DNA of 15,734 nucleotides from Bacillota bacterium (GTDB lineage Bacteria > Bacillota > Limnochordia > Darwinibacteriales > DTU012), in assembly GCA_012521805.1 (NCBI GenBank), contig JAAYLQ010000114.1, positions 1 to 15,734 of the forward strand, given 5' to 3'. The notes beneath the pieces were generated by a model. It worked only from the letters and a program-made list of their open reading frames with translations, was not told the origin of the DNA and made no database searches. Numbering within the stretch: the stretch's first letter is position 1; each line of letters starts with the position of its first letter. Both the position numbers and the translations under genes were made by a program. This document shows positions 1 to 8,574 of the stretch, piece by piece.

Positions 1-24
1 GATGTCTACGCCATCGCTCTTCAT
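1..24 (-). CDS. Possible 5' end of a gene running off the left edge
   Basis: On the minus strand an ATG (22-24) opens a reading frame MKSDGVDI that continues past the left edge. It is preceded by a good Shine-Dalgarno sequence AAAGGAG with 9 bases between GGAG and the ATG. Only eight codons are visible, so no product can be proposed. It would be the next gene downstream of yunB on the same strand. The alternative is a plus-strand gene ending at a TGA (24-26), with the neighbouring inverted repeat acting as its terminator. Both readings fit, and the flanking sequence is needed to choose. Confidence 0.35.
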
Positions 25-66
25 GAGACCTCGCTCCTTTCTGTCTATCTGTTGGTGCGAGGTCTC
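25..66. promoter_or_regulatory. Perfect 10-bp inverted repeat, RBS-burying hairpin or terminator
   Basis: GAGACCTCGC (25-34) and GCGAGGTCTC (57-66) are exact reverse complements. After one mismatch two more G-C pairs form (36-37 with 54-55), leaving a 16-base loop. Read on the minus strand, the stem ends exactly at the ATG of the edge gene, and the GG of its Shine-Dalgarno sequence lies in the inner pairs, which would limit ribosome access. Read on the plus strand, the stem is followed by TATTTTTATC, which resembles an intrinsic terminator for a gene entering from the left. Confidence 0.5.
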
Positions 67-131
67 TATTTTTATCTCCACACGCGTTTTTCCTGCCACC
101 GCCTACCAAAACTTTACGCTAACGAGAAAAT

Positions 132-902
132 TTAGGGCTCGTTAAGTCTAAATTCAATCTGCTGCTGCGAGCCGCTGAAATCGGCATACTGCTCAAAACC
201 ACCAACCAAACCGCTGGGAGCAAAATACCAGGATGGGACTGCTCCCACAATAATATCCTCGACAATCGGAATGCGAGCTGTAACCGGGTGAGTAGCAGCC
301 GCCAGTGGCACTACTATACGCATCTCCACTTGTATATCTAAATATAACCGATGAATTGTCTGGTTAATTCCAGCGGAAATAAAACTGCTGACAGGTGTTA
401 CTGCAACAGCCCCAGCCGGTACCACCCTCAGGGGAATCCCAGGACCAAAACCAGACAAAAAATCTAAGCCAAAAAATTGACCAAGGGGAATTGTGAACCT
501 CTCGGTGCCTAGATCGGTGAGATGCTCCAGTACCATCAGTGCCGCTGCAGCAGAAATTCTATTAATCTCACTCGTATTATATTTAATTGCCTGGATCCTG
601 CCTCCATCATCCACGATCGTGGCCGCTAATTCATCTGGATTCATATCAGCTGTCATTGCTTTCTCAACCGCAGCATGAATTGCTTGGCCTGCTAAGTTTA
701 CAGCTCTAGTCTCAGCCCAAGCGTGGAGAGCTGGACTAACTCGTTTTTCAATCATCATTGCGGTAATAACAATTAATAATGTTAGGAATAATATTACCAA
801 GAAGAGATAACGAGTCCACGGCCAGGGGTTTACACCTTTTTCCGGTGGCGATGCAGGCTGACGCACGCGCCTTCTGGCTGACTGCCAGCGCAATTTGGTC
901 AT
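132..902 (-). CDS. yunB: Sporulation protein YunB
   Basis: This 256-residue protein (B. subtilis YunB is of similar size) has a basic N-terminus, one membrane segment at about residues 30-50 (YLFLVILFLTLLIVITAMM), then an extracytoplasmic domain. Family-typical blocks are IEKRVSPAL after the membrane segment, IKYNTSEINRI, IPLGQFFG...GPGIPLRVVPAG, SAGINQTIHRLYLDI and IPIVEDIIVGAVPSWY. In B. subtilis the gene belongs to the mother-cell sigma-E regulon and is needed for normal spore formation; its biochemical role is unknown. I prefer the ATG at 902 because a GGGGG stretch lies 8 bases upstream. An in-frame ATG at 917 would add five residues, and its nearest GGAG is too far away. The gene is divergent from the PBP gene. 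No clear sigma-E promoter was found. Confidence 0.9.
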   Translation of the reverse strand: MTKLRWQSARRRVRQPASPPEKGVNPWPWTRYLFLVILFLTLLIVITAMMIEKRVSPALHAWAETRAVNLAGQAIHAAVEKAMTADMNPDELAATIVDDGGRIQAIKYNTSEINRISAAAALMVLEHLTDLGTERFTIPLGQFFGLDFLSGFGPGIPLRVVPAGAVAVTPVSSFISAGINQTIHRLYLDIQVEMRIVVPLAAATHPVTARIPIVEDIIVGAVPSWYFAPSGLVGGFEQYADFSGSQQQIEFRLNEP

Positions 903-982
903 AATTGCTGCCCCCATAACGAAAGATCTATCAGCTCCACCACTCCTTGTATTTATATATTACTTATGGTAAATTATATCTG

Positions 983-1011
983 TTCATTATGAAAATTAGG
1001 TGTGATATAAT
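983..1011 (+). promoter_or_regulatory. Extended -10 promoter for the PBP gene
   Basis: TATAAT at 1006-1011 is preceded by TGA, giving an extended -10 (TGnTATAAT). The hexamer 17 bases upstream (TTCATT, 983-988) is a poor -35, which extended -10 promoters tolerate. Transcription would begin near 1018, leaving a very short leader before the Shine-Dalgarno sequence at 1024. Confidence 0.5.
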
Positions 1012-1036
1012 TTTAACAGAAATGGAGGTGAAACTG

Positions 1037-3088
1037 TTGCCAAAAAAATCGAAGAAACGGTCGTCGACAACTAAGCCTCGTTCGCGAGTCAAACTGTGGC
1101 TTTTTGTAATTATTTTTTCCATATTTTTTGGTGGATCTCTTGGATTTCTGACTGCTTATTTGGGCAGTGCTCCTCCTTTAGATCAAGTCAATTTAACGCA
1201 ACAGTATTCCACTCATATTTATGACATTAATGGTCGGTTGATAACTGATTTGTACCGGGAAAACCGGGTACCGATCGCTATTGACTCCCTCCCAGACCAC
1301 TTATGGAAAGCGGTGGTCGCGATTGAAGACGATAAATTCTTTGATCATCACGGAATCAATTTTATCGCCTTTGGTAGAGCTATCTTGGTCAATCTGCGGG
1401 AAAGACGCTTTGCCCAAGGCGGCGGGACCATCACGATGCAGGTAGCCCGCAATCTATTTCTTACCCAAGAAAAATTAGTATCCCGCAAACTGCAGGAGTT
1501 TTTATGGGCAGTCCAGATTGAGCGTAAATATTCGAAACAAGAAATCTTGGAAACATATTTAAATATGGTTCACCTTGGGCATGGCGCCAACGGAGTTGAA
1601 GCCGGAGCCCAATTATATTTTGGTAAATCTGCTCGGGATTTAGATTTGGCCGAGTCTGCGCTTTTAGCAGGAATTATTCGCTGGCCGACGCGCTACTCGC
1701 CCCATAACAATCCCGATACAGCTAAAGAGCGCCGAGATTTCGTGCTAAAGCGAATGCTAGAATTAGGTTATATCACCAATGCTGAGTTTGAATCTGCCAG
1801 AAATCAACCGATAGAGGTTGCGGAGCGCAAACCACGCAATGTAAATGCTCCATATTTCGTAGATTATATCCTCGACGATCTGATCGAACGCTACGGAGAA
1901 GAACGAGTATTTGGTGGTGGACTGCGAATCTATACAACTTTGGATCTGAACATGCAGAAAGCAGCTGAGGAAGCCCTGCTCAATGGATTACCAACAGGTT
2001 ATGTTGACAGCAGTGGACTGACACAGCCGCAGGGTGCACTAGTTGCAATCGACCCACGCAACGGGCATATCCGAGCCATGGTTGGTGGTAGAGGAGAAGA
2101 TAAATTTAACCGGGCAGTACAGGCCTATCGTTCACCCGGTTCAGCTATCAAAGTCTTTCCCTATACCGCAGCAATTGATAAAGGGATTACTGCTGCTGAC
2201 ATTTTTGTTGACGAACCGATCGAATATGTTTTAGCCAATGGCGAGACGTGGAGCCCTAGAAACTACTATCCGGTATTTGATGGCGAAATGACAGTTAGGG
2301 AAGCAATTGAGCGGTCGATCAACACCATTGCAGTGCAAGTGGTAAACCAATTAGGGTTCAATACGGTTATTGAGTATGGAAAGAAAATGGGGATTACCTC
2401 CTTTGTAGAATCAGGCCGTGTTAACGATCTAGGCTTATCGCCTCTAGCTTTAGGTGGTTTAACGAAAGGGGTTTCACCACTGGAAATGGCCTCTGCCTAT
2501 GGTGTTCTAGCTAACAATGGAATTCGAGTAGAACCGATTGCGATTTTGAAGGTTACCGATTATCACGGGAAAGTCCTAGAAGAAAATACATCCCGCAAAG
2601 AAGTAGTCCTGAGTGAAGAAACCTCCTATATTATGAATGACCTGTTAAGGGGTGTTATTGAGCGGGGTACTGCGCGCAGTGCAAACATTAACCGACCCGC
2701 CGCCGGAAAAACCGGAACACACCAGGATAACCGGGATGCTTGGTTTGTCGGCTACACACCTGATCTAGTAGCGGCGGTCTGGTTTGGTGAAGATATTCCA
2801 AAACCGATGGTTTACAAAGGCGTTCAATACGGTTCTTGGAATGCTACGCCAATTTGGCGTGACTTCATGACAGAAGCTTTAAAGAATACGCCGATCTCCG
2901 ATTTTAAACGACCGCAGGGCATTGTTGAAGTAAACATCGATGTGAAAACCGGCTTACTGGTTCGCGAAAACTGCTCTCTACCTAAGGATGAAATCAGAAC
3001 CGAAATCTTCATCAAAGGAACGGAACCAACCGAATATTCACCACGATGTTCAAGTTCACTGTGGGACTTCTTACCTTTCTTTAACTAG
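1037..3088 (+). CDS. Class A penicillin-binding protein (PBP1A-type)
   Basis: This bifunctional peptidoglycan synthase polymerises lipid II into glycan strands and cross-links the stem peptides outside the membrane. The TTG at 1037 is chosen because GGAGG (1024-1028) lies 8 bases upstream; the upstream in-frame ATG at 1022 overlaps that ribosome binding site. The product is 683 residues. There is a lysine/arginine-rich cytoplasmic tail (1-19) and a membrane anchor (about 20-42). The GT51 domain has EDDKFFDHHG with catalytic Glu97, GGGTITMQ at 128-135, RKLQE with Glu154, and the ETYLN block. The transpeptidase domain has S369-A-I-K372, S427-I-N429 and K558-T-G-T561. All catalytic residues are present. 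GGGTITMQ differs slightly from the usual GGSTITQQ. There is no C-terminal PASTA or other extension. It stands alone, divergent from yunB and convergent with mutS2. Confidence 0.96.
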   Translation: MPKKSKKRSSTTKPRSRVKLWLFVIIFSIFFGGSLGFLTAYLGSAPPLDQVNLTQQYSTHIYDINGRLITDLYRENRVPIAIDSLPDHLWKAVVAIEDDKFFDHHGINFIAFGRAILVNLRERRFAQGGGTITMQVARNLFLTQEKLVSRKLQEFLWAVQIERKYSKQEILETYLNMVHLGHGANGVEAGAQLYFGKSARDLDLAESALLAGIIRWPTRYSPHNNPDTAKERRDFVLKRMLELGYITNAEFESARNQPIEVAERKPRNVNAPYFVDYILDDLIERYGEERVFGGGLRIYTTLDLNMQKAAEEALLNGLPTGYVDSSGLTQPQGALVAIDPRNGHIRAMVGGRGEDKFNRAVQAYRSPGSAIKVFPYTAAIDKGITAADIFVDEPIEYVLANGETWSPRNYYPVFDGEMTVREAIERSINTIAVQVVNQLGFNTVIEYGKKMGITSFVESGRVNDLGLSPLALGGLTKGVSPLEMASAYGVLANNGIRVEPIAILKVTDYHGKVLEENTSRKEVVLSEETSYIMNDLLRGVIERGTARSANINRPAAGKTGTHQDNRDAWFVGYTPDLVAAVWFGEDIPKPMVYKGVQYGSWNATPIWRDFMTEALKNTPISDFKRPQGIVEVNIDVKTGLLVRENCSLPKDEIRTEIFIKGTEPTEYSPRCSSSLWDFLPFFN

Positions 3089-3094
3089 AATTGC

Positions 3095-3130
3095 AAACAG
3101 CCAGGAGACACTGCTCCTGGCTGTTTTAGT
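3095..3130. terminator. Bidirectional terminator between the PBP gene and mutS2
   Basis: AAACAGCCAGGAG (3095-3107) pairs perfectly with CTCCTGGCTGTTT (3114-3126) around a 6-base loop, giving a 13-bp stem. It sits between two convergent genes, and its right arm touches the mutS2 stop codon. The A-rich and T-rich ends provide a short U-tract in both directions, best on the plus strand (TTTTAG). Confidence 0.92.
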
Positions 3131-5453
3131 GTTCTAGCTCAACTACAGTTACACCAGACCCACCTTGGTTTGGGTCCGCCAATCGAAAGCTTTTTACATG
3201 AGGGTGACTGCGCAGCTGAGCTTGAACAGCTTCCCGCAGCGCACCGGTCCCTTTACCATGGATGATTCTGATCTGGTTAAGGGAAGACAAAAATGCATCA
3301 TCTAAATACTTATCAACCGCTGGAAGAGCTTCATCAATAGTGAGACCCCGCAGATCAATTTCGGGTTTGATCTGGCTGCTCTTTCCCGTTCCCCTGCTGC
3401 GCAGTCGATGTGTAACTACTGTTTTAGGCTGCTCGTTTGTTCGCTCTAGATCAGTTAATTTAACAGAAACCTTCATAATTCCAACCTGAACCTGGGCTTC
3501 TGTATCGGAGACTTCGAGCACATGACCAGTCTGGTTCAAACTGCGTACCCTTACCTGCTCACCCACTTTGAGGTGCTGAACAGGTTGAGCTTTTTCCTTT
3601 TGAGGTCGGCTCGTTTTCAACTTGCGCTGCTGCTCAACTAACTCTTGACGCTTGGCAGCTGCAATTTTTTCCAGGTCAATATTCTGCTGACGGCGCAGCT
3701 CCCCAATAAGCAGATCTAAATTTTCGCGCGTCTTTTTCACCAGTTCTGCTGCTTCTTCTTGAGCCTGGGCTATCAGTTCAGCTTTCCGCTCAGATAATTC
3801 GCTGTACAGCACTTCATATTTTTGCTTTAAAGCTGCGTACTCCGCCTTTAAGGCCTCTGCTTCCTCTCTGGCTTTCCGAGATTCCTGCCGGTCAATCTCA
3901 ATTTCCCCAATAATATCATCCACTCGGATTCGTTCTTCATTCAGCAAACTCCTGGCTGTATTTACAATTTTCTCGGATAAGCCTAATCCTCTAGCAATTG
4001 CAAAAGCATTGCTTTTACCCGGGATTCCTATCGCCAGGCGATATGTAGGTTTGAGTGTAACCGGATCAAATTCGACTGATGCGTTTTCAACCTCAGGATT
4101 GGCATAAGCAAAGTTTTTCAGTTCAGAAAAATGGGTAGTCGCAATAGTTGTAACCCTGTTTTCCCGCAGATGATCCAAAAGGGCTGTAGCCAAAGCAGCT
4201 CCTTCCGTGGGATCAGTCCCAGCTCCAAGCTCATCTAGGAGAACCAAGCTCCTGGAGGTCGCCCGTTCTAAAATCTTGACAATATTGCTCATGTGGGATG
4301 AAAAAGTACTGAGACTCTGCTCTATACTCTGTTCATCGCCAATATCAGCAAAAATATTATCAAATACAGCCATATGAGACCCTGGCTCTGCAGGAATATG
4401 CAGTCCTGCTTGGGTCATCAGGGCAAATAAACCCACAGTTTTTAAGGTAACTGTTTTACCCCCTGTATTAGGTCCAGTAATTACTAGAATATAGGCTTTA
4501 TCGCCTAACCACACATCAATTGGTACCACAGGACCTGTGAGCAGAGGATGACGCCCCTTTTTGATCATGATATATCCTTTTTGATTCAGTTCGGCTGGTG
4601 TGCCGTTAATTTTGCGGCTGTATTTACCCATAGCAAAGATTAAATCAAGTTTGGCTAGGGTTTCCAGCGTTAGTTTAAGCTGTTCCCCGTGGGGAACAAC
4701 TTCGCTGCTCAGCTGGCGGAGAATCCGTTCTATTTCTCGCTGCTCTTCTTGATGGGCAATCCGGAGCTCATTATTGATTTCTACTACCGCAGCTGGTTCT
4801 ATAAAAACTGTCGCACCGCTTGAGGACTGATCATGGACAATGCCGGCAAATGATGAACGGTATTCCTGTTTCACAGGCACTACAAAGCGTCCACTGCGGA
4901 TAGTGACGATATTTTCCTGCAGCAGTTTTTGATAACTGCTGGAATGAATGATGTTATCAAGTTTGTCTCTCACCCTGTTTTCGAGGGTTTTTATTTTCCT
5001 GCGAATGGATGCCAGCTGTGGCGTAGCATTGTCTTTGAGATTACCCTCATCATCAAAACAGCGGTTTATTTCAATTTTCAGTTCAGGAAGGGAAGCTAAC
5101 TGCTCCCTCAAATCGCTGAAGTGCTCAGAGTCAGCCAAGTACCGCCGCATATTGGCGGCACACTCCAAGACTCTTGCAAGCTGAATCAGTTCATATCCCT
5201 CTAGAATCCCTCCTATTGCAGCTCGCTGGAGTATGGAGGAGATATCTACAGCCCCGCCGAAGGGCGGGTCACCATGTTTCCACAGCAGAGCGACCGCATG
5301 CGTTGTACGCTCCAACCGCTGTTCAACCTCGCTATAATCAGTGCTGGGTTCTAGTGCAAGTACTAAATCTTTTCCTAAAGAGAAACTAGCAAAAGCAGCT
5401 ATCTGCTGTCTAATTTTATCCCATTCTAATATACGTAAGCTTCTCTGATCCAT
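3126..5453 (-). CDS. mutS2: MutS2 ATPase with Smr domain
   Basis: At 775 residues this is the normal MutS2 length. There is a lever/clamp region (1-300) without the mismatch-recognition domain of MutS1. The ABC-type ATPase has Walker A GPNTGGKT at 327-334, Walker B LVLLDE at 403-408 and the THFSELK switch at 440-446. A charged coiled coil (about 515-615) and a KOW-like segment (about 626-672) follow, then a C-terminal Smr domain (697-775) with DLRG at 700-703 and HGKGTG at 732-737. Family work assigns MutS2 to suppression of recombination in Helicobacter and Thermus, and to rescue of collided ribosomes in B. subtilis. Its ribosome binding site (GTAGGTGG) overlaps the stop codon of the upstream U32 gene, which suggests translational coupling. 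It is the last gene of its operon. Confidence 0.97.
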   Translation of the reverse strand: MDQRSLRILEWDKIRQQIAAFASFSLGKDLVLALEPSTDYSEVEQRLERTTHAVALLWKHGDPPFGGAVDISSILQRAAIGGILEGYELIQLARVLECAANMRRYLADSEHFSDLREQLASLPELKIEINRCFDDEGNLKDNATPQLASIRRKIKTLENRVRDKLDNIIHSSSYQKLLQENIVTIRSGRFVVPVKQEYRSSFAGIVHDQSSSGATVFIEPAAVVEINNELRIAHQEEQREIERILRQLSSEVVPHGEQLKLTLETLAKLDLIFAMGKYSRKINGTPAELNQKGYIMIKKGRHPLLTGPVVPIDVWLGDKAYILVITGPNTGGKTVTLKTVGLFALMTQAGLHIPAEPGSHMAVFDNIFADIGDEQSIEQSLSTFSSHMSNIVKILERATSRSLVLLDELGAGTDPTEGAALATALLDHLRENRVTTIATTHFSELKNFAYANPEVENASVEFDPVTLKPTYRLAIGIPGKSNAFAIARGLGLSEKIVNTARSLLNEERIRVDDIIGEIEIDRQESRKAREEAEALKAEYAALKQKYEVLYSELSERKAELIAQAQEEAAELVKKTRENLDLLIGELRRQQNIDLEKIAAAKRQELVEQQRKLKTSRPQKEKAQPVQHLKVGEQVRVRSLNQTGHVLEVSDTEAQVQVGIMKVSVKLTDLERTNEQPKTVVTHRLRSRGTGKSSQIKPEIDLRGLTIDEALPAVDKYLDDAFLSSLNQIRIIHGKGTGALREAVQAQLRSHPHVKSFRLADPNQGGSGVTVVELEH

Positions 5454-5461
5454 AATACCAC

Positions 5462-7684
5462 CTACTTTACTCCACGATGGAAATGCCCTTTGGTAAAGAT
5501 ATCTGTGCCGGCAGCGGCAGGTAGGTCCTGTTTTGTGACTGTTTTTCCATCAAGCTTTGCTGCATACGCAGCAGCCACAGTCCTAATCCATTGGGGATCT
5601 CTCCCTTTCGCTTCAATCCGAATCAACTTAATACCGGCCTTAATCAAGTCATCAAGATGGTCAAGCAAACATAAATCCACTGGATTAAACAGATGCATGC
5701 GGCACCGATAATCTACTTCCACTGGCAGTATATAACCCTTGCGATCCTGCAATCCGTATTTTCCCTTCAGACAAGGAAACGGTTGACTCCCCCCATCCCG
5801 TCGGCAGTCCAGGCAAGCTCCGATAGGACAATATCGGCTGACCATCAGCGGCAGCTGTCCATGAACCACCAAACCCAGGGGTACATTTTGGTTTCCAGCA
5901 ACCACTTTAATCTGCCTAAAATTCAGCTCATGAGATAGATACAGCCCACTCAAACCCTGTTTACCTAAGTATGCTGCAGTAACGCTGTTGAATACATTCA
6001 GCGGCCAATCACCATGAACTGGTACAGTTTGTCCCTGCTGGCGATTTAAAACCAACTGCAGTGCTCCAATGTTGCCCACCAATACACCATCATAATGATG
6101 CTGATCTAATACCTCCCCAATCTGCTCAAGTTCATCATCCCCTGTTACCCGCTCAAAAGCTGCAAAACACTGTGCACCATGGCTGTGGGCAGCTGCCGTT
6201 ACATCTGATAATGCCCTAAAATAATTTTGATCGTGGCGGTACAGAGTACCAAAGTAATAGATCAGCTGGGCTCCTGCTGCCAGTGCAGCATGAGCAGCCT
6301 CCGGATCAGTCACAGCTACTGCCAGAATCGGCTCTTGGATAACGGCATAACTTGTCTGCAAACGAGCTAAAGCGTTCTTTTTGGCCTCTGCAGCCTGATC
6401 TTTAGTAACAGGGGTTAAAGAATATGAATCGAGTCTTGCGCGCTGCCACTGTGCAACCAGCATTCGTCGGGTTTGATTGATTTGGCTCAAAGGCAGAATT
6501 ACATTTTCCCCTAATTCAATTTCTAGATTGTTGATTGCAATCGGATCATTGCCAAAGCGCATCAGCTGGCTCTCTAATTTTGCCTCAGTAAGAGGGTGTC
6601 TCTCCGCTCTTTCACCTTGCAACTCACTATTTTGATTTACCACAATACCATCCTGATCGATCAGGGTCAACTGCAGTGGTTCGCCAACAGCCAGCTTCGC
6701 ATATAGAGCCGCGTGAATTTTTCGGATAGCTTTTGGTGACCGATAACTCTGCTGTGCCTGTTTAAGCAGATCAGTATCTTTTTCATGCGGCAGTGGATTC
6801 CAGCGAATCAAATCTCTGCCCTGCTTGTTAAACAGATGATAGGTGGTAAACTGTCTGTTGAACACCGAGGCTAGCCCTTGGTGATCCGCCTGTTTCCCAT
6901 CGATCGCATCCCTGTAGGCTTTTGTCACAACCGCAGCGTATTCCGGACCTTTCATTCTGCCTTCAATCTTTAAGCTCTTAACCCCAATCTGTTTGAGCAG
7001 ATCGAGATGATCAATTAATTTCAAATCCTTAGGGGATAATAAGTAGTCACCAGGCTGATCGCCTATAACTCTACCAGTCTCCCGATCTACCAGTTGATAC
7101 GGCAGTCGACAGGGCTGGGCACACTGGCCACGGTTGCCGCTTCTGCCCCCTAATAAACTGCTGAACAAACATTGTCCCGAATAGGCTACACATAGCGCAC
7201 CGTGAACAAACACTTCAAGATCAATGCCAGTTTCGGCAATTGCCGCTATCTCAGATAAACTGAGCTCACGAGCTAAAATTGCCCGCTTAATTCCTACATT
7301 TTGGGCAAAACGCACCCCTAAACTATTATGCAAAAACATTTGGGTGCTGGCATGTAGTTCTAAATCTGGAAAGACTGCATGGATCAGATAGGCCAATCCT
7401 AAATCCTGGACAATAACTGCATCGACACCCAAATTGTGCAAGTCCCCAATATAATCTAAAACTGGCTCAATTTCATGTTCGTGGATCAGTGTATTGACAG
7501 TAACATAAACCTTGACATTGCGGATATGACAGTAATTAACTGCCCAACTGAGCTCTTGCTCATTAAAATTGGCAGCAAATCTGCGTGCATTAAACAGTTT
7601 GCCGCCAAGATATACTGCATCGGCACCATTTTCCACCGCTGCAATTAAGCTTTCCTTTGTACCAGCTGGAGCTAATAACTCCAT
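5462..7684 (-). CDS. U32-family protein, long form (RlhA/YdcP-like)
   Basis: This 740-residue protein starts with a U32 domain (LLAPAG at 3-8; signature E157-VFVHGALCVAYSGQC to about 175; RSGNRGQCAQPCR at 181-193). Cys165, Cys172, Cys188 and Cys192 are candidate Fe-S ligands. A middle region resembling DUF3656 follows, then a second barrel-like C-terminal part with another Cys cluster (CPIGACLDC...PC). The family was first called collagenase-like peptidases, but characterised members (E. coli RlhA, TrhP, UbiU/UbiV) are Fe-S enzymes that help hydroxylate 23S rRNA, tRNA or ubiquinone precursors. The long form with a central domain most resembles RlhA; this assignment is an inference. ATG start with AAGGAGGA 6 bases upstream. 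The amidase gene ends 12 bases before it, and the mutS2 start lies 8 bases after its stop. Confidence 0.9.
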   Translation of the reverse strand: MELLAPAGTKESLIAAVENGADAVYLGGKLFNARRFAANFNEQELSWAVNYCHIRNVKVYVTVNTLIHEHEIEPVLDYIGDLHNLGVDAVIVQDLGLAYLIHAVFPDLELHASTQMFLHNSLGVRFAQNVGIKRAILARELSLSEIAAIAETGIDLEVFVHGALCVAYSGQCLFSSLLGGRSGNRGQCAQPCRLPYQLVDRETGRVIGDQPGDYLLSPKDLKLIDHLDLLKQIGVKSLKIEGRMKGPEYAAVVTKAYRDAIDGKQADHQGLASVFNRQFTTYHLFNKQGRDLIRWNPLPHEKDTDLLKQAQQSYRSPKAIRKIHAALYAKLAVGEPLQLTLIDQDGIVVNQNSELQGERAERHPLTEAKLESQLMRFGNDPIAINNLEIELGENVILPLSQINQTRRMLVAQWQRARLDSYSLTPVTKDQAAEAKKNALARLQTSYAVIQEPILAVAVTDPEAAHAALAAGAQLIYYFGTLYRHDQNYFRALSDVTAAAHSHGAQCFAAFERVTGDDELEQIGEVLDQHHYDGVLVGNIGALQLVLNRQQGQTVPVHGDWPLNVFNSVTAAYLGKQGLSGLYLSHELNFRQIKVVAGNQNVPLGLVVHGQLPLMVSRYCPIGACLDCRRDGGSQPFPCLKGKYGLQDRKGYILPVEVDYRCRMHLFNPVDLCLLDHLDDLIKAGIKLIRIEAKGRDPQWIRTVAAAYAAKLDGKTVTKQDLPAAAGTDIFTKGHFHRGVK

Positions 7685-7696
7685 TAAGGTTCCTCC

Positions 7697-8443
7697 TTAA
7701 ATAATTCCTGCTTGTCGATAATAATCTACTATACCGTAAAAAATTCCTTCCGCTGCTGAAGTCCGATACCATGATTGTGCTAACAGCTGTGCTTCTCTCT
7801 GGTTGCTCAGAAATCCAACTTCAACTAAAACCGAGGGCATACTGGTGTTGCGCAGTACATAAAAATTGCCCCGCTTTACACCCACATTGCGACTGCCTAA
7901 ATAGCCGACCAAACTCTTCTGCACTGAATCAGCCAGCAGCCAATCATGGGAATGATAATAATATGAAGTGGTACCGCTGATATTGCTGTTTCCGTTCCAG
8001 TCATTGTGAATGCTGACAAAGATTTCGGCATTACTGTTGTTTGCTATCGCAGTACGAGCTGCCAGCTGACCATTGGTTTGGTTAGCATACCGAGTACCTT
8101 GAGCTGGATTGACATTAGTCTCTCTTGTCATAATAACGGTAGCTCCCGCATCTTCCAGCATCCCTTTTAAATCCCATGCGATTGCTAAAACATTTTCTGC
8201 TTCTGTCGAATAACCAAGACCAATAGTGCCTGGATCAGCGCCTCCATGTCCAGGATCAACTACAATTACTCGTCCCTGCAGAATCTTTTCGGATTTATAT
8301 GTTGGGGGAGTTCGATCAGGCAGATTTACAGCAGAAGGCTGGCCAGAAAGTCCCGAAACAAAAAAGAAGATCAGCATCAATAAGGTAGTTACAATATTAG
8401 AGTACAATGTAATAGTGCTTTGCTTAGTGCTTTTGGCTGCCAA
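7697..8443 (-). CDS. N-acetylmuramoyl-L-alanine amidase (Amidase_3), membrane-anchored
   Basis: This zinc amidase cleaves the bond between MurNAc and the stem peptide. The 248-residue protein has an N-terminal hydrophobic segment (17-34), a short linker, then an Amidase_3 domain from VIVVDPGHGG. Expected zinc ligands are His66 (GHGG), Glu81 and His146 (SIHND), with catalytic Glu208 (VEVGF). There is no SH3, SPOR or cell-wall-binding repeat domain. The size and single anchor resemble CwlD, the sporulation amidase for cortex muramic lactam, but a vegetative amidase is equally possible. The start is TTG with AAGGGGGA 7 bases upstream. It heads a unit with the U32 gene and mutS2, in the place where B. 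subtilis has polX. Confidence 0.93.
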   Translation of the reverse strand: MAAKSTKQSTITLYSNIVTTLLMLIFFFVSGLSGQPSAVNLPDRTPPTYKSEKILQGRVIVVDPGHGGADPGTIGLGYSTEAENVLAIAWDLKGMLEDAGATVIMTRETNVNPAQGTRYANQTNGQLAARTAIANNSNAEIFVSIHNDWNGNSNISGTTSYYYHSHDWLLADSVQKSLVGYLGSRNVGVKRGNFYVLRNTSMPSVLVEVGFLSNQREAQLLAQSWYRTSAAEGIFYGIVDYYRQAGII

Positions 8444-8550
8444 TTATAGCTCCCCCTTAACATGCTTGTTCAGTTAAGGTATTCACTCTTTAGTGTCCAC
8501 ATCCTGCAAGTAAGATAAGGTGCTCTTTCCTTATGCAGCCAGACATGGGA

Positions 8551-8573
8551 AATCCCGCCGCATGGGCGGGATT
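8551..8573 (-). terminator. Hairpin downstream of cvpA
   Basis: AATCCCGCC and GGCGGGATT form a perfect 9-bp stem with a 5-base loop, directly after the cvpA stop codon. The following sequence is TTCCC, so the U-tract is poor. It may be a weak intrinsic terminator or an mRNA 3' end protector. A second, weaker repeat (ATAAGG/CCTTAT, 8515-8534) follows. Together they separate cvpA from the amidase transcription unit. Confidence 0.6.
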
Positions 8574-8574
8574 A

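Noticed and set aside
121..143. Inverted repeat AACGAG/CTCGTT across the yunB stop codon as a terminator.
   Set aside because: The stem is only 6 bp, with an 11-base loop and no U-tract.
918..985. A possible sigma-E promoter for yunB (AATACAAG on the minus strand).
   Set aside because: The -10 matches only in part, and no -35 element lies at the required 14-15 bases.
8461..8490. Sigma-G-like boxes (GAATA and CATGTTA on the minus strand) upstream of the amidase gene.
   Set aside because: The spacing is 15 bases, shorter than the usual sigma-G spacing of about 17-18, and no supporting evidence exists, so I do not annotate a sporulation promoter.
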